A stretch of 64,000 nt of DNA from Plumapathes pennacea (taxonomy: Eukaryota; Cnidaria; Anthozoa; Antipatharia; Myriopathidae): positions 23,470,870-23,534,869 of the forward strand of contig OZ038465.1 in NCBI GenBank assembly GCA_964036295.1, written 5' to 3'. Below, piece by piece: positions 55,516-64,000 of this stretch. Position 1 is the first letter of the stretch. Every line of letters starts with the position of its first letter. The notes under the pieces are model-generated. The model saw only the letters and a list, made by a program, of their open reading frames with translations. It had not been told where the DNA came from and made no database searches. The position numbers and the translations under genes were made by a program.

Positions 55516-55920
55516 CTTGTAAATTTTAGTCCAAATTTTAGTTACAACGTATATAAATGGCGATATTGTATACGTTCCATTTTAATTACATCTTAGGGCA
55601 TATGTTCTCCAAAAGGAGTGGGTTGTTCGTTCAAGCCAAGCGGTTTCAGACTAAAAATTGAACATTACGCTCCTTTCTTGAGTACAGCCCAGTTTCCTGG
55701 TAGGCCTCGACACAGATTATCAAGTTGCTCGATGGTATATACTGTATGTCATAAAAATCCTAACTTGCCATGCAGATTCGATGTTTTTCCTTCCAACGCT
55801 CATCTTGAATAGCGAGGGATATCCTTACCCGAAATTATGATATTTAGCGTCAACAAATTTCAAGATTGTCACATTTTTATGCTGCGTTCAGGAATACTAT
55901 CGCTACGATACAGTTTGTAC
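55516..55920. other. 3' flank of OTU-PHD gene
   Basis: This is AT-rich sequence after the stop codon. No clear AATAAA signal was seen within 100 bases. The satellite family begins near 55930. Confidence 0.35.
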
Positions 55921-55929
55921 GAGCTTTGA

Positions 55930-56099
55930 TATTTGACTTAAAATTTTGAAGCCCAATATCCAAAGTGATGGATGTCACATTTCGAGGCTTGAATCAAGAA
56001 TTACAGCCGTCAGAAGATACTTTTACTGGCCTTGGATATTGGGCTTCACTTTTTGATGTCAAATATCCACGGTCGTGGGTGGCATACATTTTAAGGCTA
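55930..56099. repeat. Palindromic satellite, left remnant
   Basis: It contains GCCTTGGATATTGGGCTTCA and TGATGTCAAATATCC, the satellite monomer seen in bulk at 57.9-61.0 kb. It is cut off from the main array by the 635-bp family copy that follows. Confidence 0.8.
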
Positions 56100-57878
56100 C
56101 AACTAGACTGGCTTTGCCAGTGAGCTCGCGGCGTGAGTTGGGTCGAGACCAGAATATAAAATGGAAAGTAGGGGACAAGAGCGGAACTCCCAAGAGAGAC
56201 TTCCAATTTCTCACCATAAAAATATCACACAGTATAGAGAACTTGGCTTTTGACACCTTGCTCTTTTGACACCTTGATTAAACTAAAAATTATTATTACA
56301 ACACTCATACACTTGCTTCTTAAAGGTTGAGCGACCCTGCATCTTGAGAATGCGTGACATATCTTTTTATGCACAATCGATTTTGACAGTTTGACCTTGA
56401 CTCATATTTCTAATCAGAGGCCACGATTAATCCAGCCTTCGCTTCACTACTTATGTGTTTTCTTTTCTTAACTCAATACGTTTCTTCTATCAGGCTTTCG
56501 AGTATTCGTGCTCTGTAACAAATATAAAATTGAAAGCGAGGAATGTCACACGAGAGATGTTTACAATATTATTGCGCTTTTGTTCAGTGTGTTCAGTCCA
56601 TTTGTGACTGCAAACTCAATCCTCAGAATTATTTCGGTGTATTTTTCATTTCTGGTATTTAATGAACATTGCGAAACAAAGACTACATGATCGAATGAAA
56701 GAAACACTTCAACAGGCAATGTACGATACGCAGAAGAATTTTATGAGGCAACAGATGTCATGTAAAGAGTAAGGCATAAAGCGTCATTGTTTTACGGCTA
56801 AAGCTCACCGTAGCTTTGGTTTCTGTTTTCGCCCTGTTATCTTCCCAAAAGTATTTCGTGTCGCCACAGAAAGTTTCGTCGGGACTAAATACTTATCGGC
56901 GACAGAGATATTTGCAATACCCCAGAAGTACCATCAAACATTTGTTTACGGCTATTCTCAAAGCTTGTGCGGTGAACGCGAGCCAAAATCTTTTCCTAAA
57001 ATCCAGTTTATCCATGCCTATTCCACAGAGCCAAATGGCGTTGAATTTGAATGGGATGCAGTTTACTTTTTCGCTTCACTACTTATATGTTTTCTTTTAT
57101 TAACTCAATACGTTTCTTTCTATCAGGTATTCGAGTATTCGTGCTCTGTAAGAAATATAAAATTGACAGCGAGGAATGTCACACGAGAGATGTTTACAAT
57201 ATTATTGCGCTTTTGTTCACAGTGTGTTCAGTCCATTTGTGACTGCAAACTCAATCCTCAGAATTATTTCAGTGTATTTTTCATTTCTGGTATTCACTGA
57301 CCATTGCGAAACAAAGGCTACATGATCGAATGAAAGAAACACTTCAACAGGCAATGTACGATACGCAGAAGAATTTTATGAGGCAACAGATGTCATGTAC
57401 AGAGTAAAGCATAAAGCGTCATTGTTTTACGGCTAAAGCTCACCGTAGCTTTGGTTTCTGCTTTCGCCCTGTTATCTTCCCAAAAGTATTTCGTGTAACC
57501 ACAGAAAGTTTCGTCGGGACTAAATATTTATCGGCGACACCGGTACCATCAAATATTTGTTTACGGCTATTCTCAAAGCTTCCGCGGTGAACGCGAGCCA
57601 AAATCGTTCCCGAAAATCCAGTTTATCCGTGCCTATTCCACGGAGCCAAATGGTGTTGAGTTTGGATGGGATGCAGTTAACTTTTACACACAAGTAACGA
57701 GCAATTCACTGGCCACATCTCGAGTTGTTTAGCGAAGTCAATTACGTCATCGCCCAGCACGTGATAATATGAACCAATCACCGTGTGCTGATCCTCGACC
57801 CACAAAAAGGAAAAAAAAAAAAATTAAAATCTCCATTTTTAAGCTCTCGTGGGCCCCAGGCCCCCGCGAGCAATAAGT
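56100..57878 (+). repeat. 635-bp family composite repeat, second locus
   Basis: It matches 3754-6212 from the leader (CTGGCTTTGCCAGTGAGCTC) to the tail (GGGCCCCAGGCCCCCGCGAG) but has fewer internal units. Satellite sequence lies on both sides, so this copy is inserted into the satellite array. The two loci therefore define the element's ends at about CTAGACTGGC (left) and CCCGCGAGCAATAA (right). Confidence 0.85.
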
Positions 57879-57879
57879 A

Positions 57880-58355
57880 ATTATATCGTTAATATATGGT
57901 TTGACGGAGCTTGGATATTGGGCATCAAAAATTGAAGCTAAATATCCAAGGTGATGGATGGCACATTTTAAGCCTGGAATAAGTAATTATATCGCTAATA
58001 TATGGTTTGACGGAGCTTGGATATTTGATATCAAAAATTGAAGCCCAATATCCAAGGTCGTGGATGGCACATTTTGAGGCTGCATTCAACAATTAAATAT
58101 ATCGCTAGAATACAGTTTGACGGGGCTTGGATATTTGATATCAAAAAGTGAAGCCCAATATCCAAGGTCGTGGATGTCCCATTTTAAAGCTGGAAAAAGT
58201 AATTATATCTTTAATATATGGTTTGACGGGGCTTGGATATTTGATATCAAAAATTGAAGCCCAATATCCAAGGTCGTGGATGTCCCATTTCGAGGCTGGA
58301 ATAAGTAATTATATCGCTAATATATGGTTTGACGGAGCTTGGATACAACAGAATC
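57880..58355 (+). repeat. Palindromic satellite, forward-oriented block
   Basis: About four monomers of 110-120 bp. Each contains GGTTTGACGGAGCTTGGATA, then TTTGATATCAAAAATTGAAG and CCCAATATCCAAGGTCGTGG. The arms CTTGGATATT and AATATCCAAG pair within each monomer. Open frames over it are a by-product of the repeat. Confidence 0.9.
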
Positions 58356-58690
58356 TCAATCTCTCGTTCAAGTGAGAAAACGACATTAACTTGACGTGTT
58401 CAAAAATAATATTCCAACTGCTTCTATAGAAATAAAAAATACTTCTTGAGGGCATTGTAGTCTGATATTTTAGTGAGCGGCTGCATTTTAAACATCGTTA
58501 ATAACACGTCCGTTGCTACAAAAGCCAAGCGCAATCTTCTCAATAAAACGCAGGAAAAAAGATCTTTAAGTTCTGGTTTTCGTTCTGCGAGGACATTTAG
58601 CGGATTGTCAATCTTCACCTTAGGGACTCGCATCTCGGAACATGCTGCCAAATCCTTGTTTTCAAAACGAAACTACCTTCTCGGGATATA
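58356..58690. other. Unique stretch between opposed satellite blocks
   Basis: No repeat monomer is visible. Minus-strand frame 58424-58651 and forward frame 58473-58823 are open, but no domain was recognised (VATKAKRNLLNKTQEKRSLS on the forward strand). It lies at the point where satellite orientation flips. Confidence 0.35.
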
Positions 58691-59004
58691 TTTATTGATC
58701 CAAAACTCAAAATGCGACACCCAAGACCTTGGCTATGGGATTTCACTTTTTGCTGTTAGATATCGAAGTTTCGTCAAACTATCCTCTAGCGACAATACTA
58801 TTGATCCAAGTCTGAAGATGTGACAACCACGATCTTGGATATTTAGCTTCATTTTTTGATGCCCAATATCCAAGACCAGTCAAAGTATCTTCTGACGGCT
58901 GTAATTCTCGATTCCAGCCTCGACATGGGACATCCACGACCTTGGATATTGGGCTTCACTTTTTGATGTCAAATATCCAAGCCCCGTCAAACCATATATT
59001 AAAG

Positions 59005-59005
59005 G

Positions 59006-59071
<66 letters not shown>

Positions 59072-59093
59072 ATGGGCTATTGACTCATGGCCC

Positions 59094-59128
<35 letters not shown>

Positions 59129-59318
59129 AAACTAGTAGGGCAAAAACCACTTCTCAAAAACTCAAAAACTCATCTCAGACTTCCGCAAAACGCGATTCAG
59201 CCGTCGCCATTTTGTTGTTTACTCGTACTCGTAGGCTATCACTAATAGCCTACTAGTAGCTCAGCCAATCAGAATGCACCATTGGTGATAGCCCACTAGT
59301 TTGATTTTACTAAAATTA
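59005..59318. mobile_element. Foldback element inserted in the satellite
   Basis: It breaks a monomer between CCATATATTA and ATTACTTATTCCAGC. It contains the hairpin GAATGGGCTATGAGTCAATA with inverse TATTGACTCATGGCCCAT (59034-59097), and the inverse pair TAGTAAAATCAAACTAGTAGG / CCCACTAGTTTGATTTTACTA (about 59118 and 59289). It is non-coding. Confidence 0.8.
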
Positions 59319-59810
59319 CTTATTCCAGCTTTAAAATGGGACATAGACGTCCTTGGATATTGGGCTTCACATTTTGATGTCAAATATCCAAGCGCCGTCA
59401 AACTGTAGTCTAACGATATAATTGTTGAATGCAGCCTTAAAATGTGCCATCCACGACCTTGGATATTGGGCTTCACTTTTTGTATGTCAAATATCCAAGC
59501 CCCGTCAAACCATATATTAGCGATATAATTACTTATTCCAGCCTTAAAATGTGCCATCCACAACCTTGGATATTGGGCTTCAATTTTTGATATCAAATAT
59601 CCAAGCTCGGTCAAACCATATATTAGAGATATAATATTACTTACTCCAGCCTCGAAATGGGACATCCACGACCTTGGATATTTAGCTTCAATTTTTGATG
59701 CCCAATATCCAAGGCCAGTAAAAGTATTTTTTGACGGCTGCAATTCTTGATTCCAGTCCCGAAATGTGACATACATCACCATGGATATTGGGCTTCATTA
59801 TTTAATTCGA

Positions 59811-60850
59811 ATATCAAAGCTCCTTCAAACTGTATTCTAGCGATATTATTCTTGAACGCAGCCTCAAAATGTGACATCCACGACCTTGGATATTTTGCTT
59901 CATTTTTTGATGCCCAATATCCAAGGCTAGTCAAACCATCTTCTTACGGCTATAATTATTGATCCCAGCCTCAAAATGGGACATCCACGACCTTGGATAT
60001 TGGGCTTCACATTTTGATGTCAAATATCCAAGCTCCGTCAAACTGTATTCTAACGTCTATAATTGTTGAATGCAGCCTCAAAATGTGACATCCATCACCT
60101 TGGATATTAGGCTTCAATTTTTGATGTCAAACACCCAAGCTCCGTCAAAGCATATATTAACGATATAATTACTTATTCCAGCCTTAAAATGTATGCCATC
60201 CACGACGTGGATATTTGACATCAAAAAGTGAAGCCCAATATCCAAGGCCAGTAAAAGTATCTTCTGACGGCTGTAATTCTTGATTCCAGCCTCGAAATGT
60301 TGGATATTGGGCGTCATTATTTAAAGTCAGATATCAAAGCTACTTCAAACTGAATTCTAGCGATATTATTGTTGAACGCAGCCTCAAAATGTGACATTCA
60401 CGACCTTGGATATTTTGCTTCATTTTTTGATGCCCAATATCCAAGGCTAGTCAAACCATCTTCTTACGGCTATAATTATTGATCCCAGCCTCAAAATGGG
60501 ACATCCACGACCTTGGATATTGGGCTTCACATTTTGATGTCAAATATCCAAGCTCCGTCAAACTGTATTCTAACGTCTATAATTGTTGAATGCAGCCTCA
60601 AAATGTGACATCCATCACCTTGGATATTAGGCTTCAATTTTTGATGTCAAACACCCAAGCTCCGTCAAAGCATATATTAACGATATAATTACTTATTCCA
60701 GCCTTAAAATGTATGCCATCCACGACGTGGATATTTGACATCAAAAAGTGAAGCCCAATATCCAAGGCCAGTAAAAGTATCTTCTGACGGCTGTAATTCT
60801 TGATTCCAGCCTCGAAATGTTGGATATTGGGCGTCATTATTTAAAGTCAG
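59811..60850. repeat. 520-bp tandem duplication within the satellite
   Basis: The two 520-bp halves (59811-60330, 60331-60850) are identical over most of their length by eye, whereas neighbouring monomers differ at many positions. This is a recent duplication, or an assembly artefact. Confidence 0.85.
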
Positions 60851-61136
60851 ATATCAAAGCTACTTCAAACTGTATTCTAGCTGTACTCTATTCTATATTA
60901 TTGTTGAACGCAGCCTCAAAATGTGACATTCACGACCTTGGATATTGGGCTTCACTTTATGATGTCAAATATCCAAGCCCCGTCAACTATCTTCTTAGCG
61001 ATGTAATTCTTAATCCCAGCCTCGAAATGTGAAACACACGACCTCCGACATATATTGGGTTTGAATTCAGTGCACTGGTACGGAGACACATGTAGGATGT
61101 CACTGCTGCAATTGTTACAGTCGCCGGGTTCTGGGT

Positions 61137-63330
61137 TCAGTTCTCATTCAACTGGAGAGATGCCTTCCTATTGAGATCCCAAAGGAAGAATTTGACGTGA
61201 TTCATGAAGTTTTCCGCATTCATGTAGGAAAGCGAGGACTTCAGCTTTTTAAGGGCAGAGTTCCTTTGTTCGTTTATCTGACTATTCAAAGAGTCAAAGC
61301 AACGATATGAGGCCAGACGATATCCAACAGAGCATCCTATAAAAATAATAATAAGAAGAAAAGAATAGGGATCGAACAAATCATAAATATCCGATCTTCG
61401 GAGCATTGAAAAAAAGGTATGTTCAAAAAATGTATGTACGCTATGTTCAGGGGACAAATTTCTGGAAAGGTGAATTACATCTGGTTATGGAATGGTTCTG
61501 CAATCTACCAAAAAAAAAAACGTTAAGCAGTCATTGGTACAGGTGAACGCTGAGTGCTGATTGCCACCCCGTTGCCAAATGGTACCATACATACCCTAGG
61601 TACATCAACGGGAAATTCGCTTTCGGTTTTTATTTACCAGCAGAGGCTCTCTAGTCTACTCTCTAGTCTCTAGTCTGGTACTTTTGTTGGAGCTTAGCGA
61701 ACCTCGCGTAACGATATTTCTTCTGGATCAGTACACGAGAAAATTTGGCCTGAAATATTTATCAGAGTCATCAGAAAGAAGGACGCAGAGACAGAAAAAG
61801 AAACACGTTTAATACCTGTGTGATTTTTCCAGTGTAACCTGTCAACCGTAAACCACGTCCTTTCAAAGAATACGGGGTCACGGTTTAGGACATACTTGTG
61901 AAGATTGCAGGCGTTGTCGTAAACAAGTACCGCGGGAGCTTCAAAAAATGAATGTAGCAACCGTTAATGCTACCAGGCCTGAAGAAAAATTCTTATTTTG
62001 AAACATGAAACATTCGTCGTTGTTGGGTATCATGATGGCTTCACGGACAGTAGTACTAGCAAATCAAATCAGAAGAATACAAACCTCTCTCAAAGCGAGT
62101 CCACATGATAGTGAACGGCACATTTGGTGATTCATGGCACTCCATAACTTCAAATCCATAGCAAATGCCTAAAAGCGCAAAAGTTAGAAAAAGAAACAAC
62201 AGAAAATGTGCAGTCTTAAGTTCCATTGACACCATTGCCATTTTCGGCGCGATAGGACAGAACAAAAGGATTATAGTTGTTATCAAAATAATGCTCTTAT
62301 CCAGTAGTTTCGGCTTTGACAACTCGCGACTTTTATTCAACTCGATCAGCGAAATAATCTGTCGACTAACATATATCAGTCATGCAGGCACTTTTACAAG
62401 AATCGCGACTTTTGAAAGCGGAAAGACAGATCAAACGCCAACTTTAATTACAAATAGAAAGTTTAACGCGCATAAGCGTTGGCATGGTGTGTTAACGGAA
62501 TCCATAAGTCCGTGAATGTTGCACATGTACGACGCGTTCATGTACATTACCATGAAAGACCTACCGTGTGGACAGAACATTGTGAATATACCAGGCAACA
62601 AGCTTGGATGACCACGGGAGTGCTTGGTACAGTTAATTTCTTTTGTCCTTATGTTATCTGCTGCAAACACTGCTCTTTTACGACGTAGTGGGAGGCTGGG
62701 GAAGTATGACAGTTCATCAACTTCGCCACCACTGTCGCATGGACGAAATGGTACAGGGGCGGTGGTGAACGGCGCACAGGCCTTGGTGACCATGTCGCGC
62801 AACAATCGTTTCCATGGGTCAGGAAGTTGTGAAGTCTCGTGCAGCGTCGACATAGCACCAAACAATACCGGGCACTTGGTCTGAAGGATAAATGCCTTGT
62901 TTGGACTGCTCATAGTACCTGCCAATGTTTCCATCAAATCGTCAATTACACCCAGTAACTCAGGCTCTGGATGCAAAATTGCACATACCGGCGAGTTGCA
63001 GCTCAGCGATGCTAAAAGTGCGAGTATGCCAGAGTGAATTTCTGCTGCTTCCACATTATCCAACCAGTTAATGATGCCAAGCATTGACTTACAATGTAAA
63101 TCAAGTAAGTAATGCAGTCTAAGTTTCATCACATCTGAAAAAGTAATTCTGTCGGCATACTTTCGAAGTAGATCTCTTGCTTCTTTGTTTGCAATCATCA
63201 CTCGATCCTTGTGACTGGTAAAGATTTCACAATTCAGCATGAGGTTAGTTTTCGGAATATAGCTGAATGTCATTATGAACATAATAATGCTTGGTAATAC
63301 TGAGTGAAATTGATGTAAGTAGAATTCAGG
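61137..63330 (-). CDS. KDZ-family transposase, 3' part, four exons
   Basis: Minus-strand exons: about 63330-62567 (5' limit uncertain), 62168-62085, 61938-61816 and 61337-61137 (TGA), joined by GT-AG introns in consistent phase. The product carries the C-terminal core of Kyakuja-Dileera-Zisupton transposases: PGIFTMFCPHGICYGFEVME, ESPNVPFTIMWTRF, then VLVYDNACNLHKYVLNRDP (catalytic Asp), FTVDRLHWKNHTGCSVGYRL, and EQRNSALKKLKSSLSYMNAE. The Cys-rich CxC2-like N-terminal region expected upstream is not visible in the 640 bp left in the window, so the gene is truncated or begins beyond the edge. The core frames are intact. Confidence 0.8.
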
Positions 63331-63533
63331 GCCGGATTCGGCCCGAAAATTGGAGCTAGAAGGCACAAGTACGACACGACTGTCGACAACTCGATTCGTG
63401 CGAAATCGAGCTGGAAACAGCAGTGTTTCTGCTTCGTAGCATTTTGTTTTGCGTGGATGGGCAAGCAGCAGGTAGAAGAGCTCCGGCGGCGAAAGAAAAC
63501 TATTTCAAGATTCGAAATGGTTTCGTGGAAAGC

Positions 63534-63557
63534 CCTCCCCCCCCCCCCCCCCCCCCC
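63534..63557. repeat. Poly-C tract
   Basis: About 24 C residues, just upstream of the KDZ gene on its coding strand. Such a run is prone to sequencing error and could hide a frame change. Confidence 0.9.
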
Positions 63558-63763
63558 CTAAAAAAAATGGAATTTCAATCTCAGTCGCCGTGTAATGATG
63601 ACGCAAAACTCATGCAAGCACATTGGAGCGCGCGCCAAGAAACTGTTTCGAGCCACCTTAAAGTTGAAAGATGGAATTTGCGCGTGCGGTTGTGGAAGTG
63701 AAATTGCCGTTAAACTTTTATTGCACTTGGAGGCTCCTAAAGGAGCCGTTGTTTTCAAGGCGC

Positions 63764-64000
63764 CTCTCACTCAAAGAAGCTATTCTCGAAGGAAAAGGGC
63801 AGGAGTCTTCCGTTGACTCGCAGGATCGCCATTTCTCCGCGAAGACGCCCAAGTTTCTGCCTGGAAGCTCTCTCGATGGCTTTCACCGACGCGTCTCTGC
63901 CAACCTCCCGCAGCGTGACGTTGGATAACTCTTGGTCAACGATCTTCAGTTCCGCGATCCCCACAAGTCTCGCACGGTGCTTCTTGGGTGACCGGGCAAC
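63764..64000 (-). CDS. Open frame running off the window edge, unknown
   Basis: The minus strand is open from the window edge (ARSPKKHRARLVGIAELKIV) through NVTLREVGRDASVKAIERAS to a stop at about 63767 (LLPFSFENSFFE). It is GC-richer than its surroundings and reads like the last exon of a gene that lies to the right. I recognise no family. Confidence 0.35.

Larger units (their letters stand above)
58690..61035 (-). repeat. Palindromic satellite, reverse-oriented block
   Basis: About twenty monomers in the opposite orientation to 57.88-58.36 kb, such as ACGACCTTGGATATTGGGCT then TTTTTGATGTCAAATATCCA. Some monomers hold a near-perfect palindrome (GGATATTGGGCTTC / TTTTTGATGCCCAATATCC). A 520-bp stretch (about 59811-60330) is repeated almost exactly at 60331-60850, a higher-order duplication. 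The block is interrupted at 59.0-59.3 kb by a foldback element. Confidence 0.9.

Noticed and set aside
59261-59782. 173-codon minus-strand open frame
   Set aside because: It runs through satellite monomers and a foldback end; the peptide simply repeats (FDGAWIFDIQK, SHFEAGISN), so it is not a gene.
63764-64000. Horizontal transfer of a GC-rich bacterial gene
   Set aside because: Base composition alone is weak evidence; the frame is cut by the window edge and no bacterial family was recognised.

Overview
The window looks like nuclear DNA of an invertebrate animal, most likely an anthozoan cnidarian such as a coral or sea anemone. It is AT-rich. Its genes are split by short GT-AG introns with small exons. 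Its repeat load mixes Penelope-like, Crypton, KDZ, Mutator-like and LINE relics with many inverted-repeat MITEs. The taxonomic call is an inference; no species can be read from the sequence. There is no sign of operons or ribosome binding sites, and I see no tRNA or rRNA gene.

Layout. (1) 1-3.45 kb: the 5' part of a METTL22-like methyltransferase gene on the minus strand (six exons recovered), cut off at the left by the window edge or by a repeat. (2) 3.75-6.2 kb: a 635-bp tandem repeat that also occurs at the left window edge and at 56.1-57.9 kb. (3) 10.4-14.7 kb: a Penelope-like element relic interrupted by an apparently intact two-exon Crypton-type tyrosine recombinase gene (12.65-14.22 kb). 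(4) 16-22.5 kb: a dense cluster of MITEs, hairpins and TA microsatellites. (5) 22.4-48.9 kb: a very long minus-strand NUF2-like kinetochore gene whose introns hold nearly everything else. These include a direct segmental duplication of about 5.3 and 6.0 kb carrying three in-frame coiled-coil exons, a 3.2-kb element with about 400-bp terminal inverted repeats and a 9-bp target duplication, a LINE tail, Crypton-related relics and a stray METTL22 exon. (6) 48.97-55.5 kb: a 17-exon plus-strand gene coding about 718 residues, with a vertnin/OTU-like domain and a PHD-like finger. It starts 75 bp from the NUF2-like start, in a head-to-head arrangement. (7) 55.9-61.0 kb: a palindromic satellite array, broken by the 635-bp family and by a foldback element. 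(8) 61.1-63.4 kb: the 3' half of a KDZ transposase gene on the minus strand.

Only three host-type genes are supported (METTL22-like, NUF2-like, vertnin/OTU-PHD-like). Most of the rest is mobile or repeat DNA. The observations most worth checking are the in-frame exon triplication block in NUF2, the Mutator-like element carrying a CaRF-like gene fragment, the Crypton gene bounded by inverted repeats next to a long hairpin, and the satellite whose monomer is itself a palindrome. All exon boundaries come from reading splice signals and reading-frame phase by eye.
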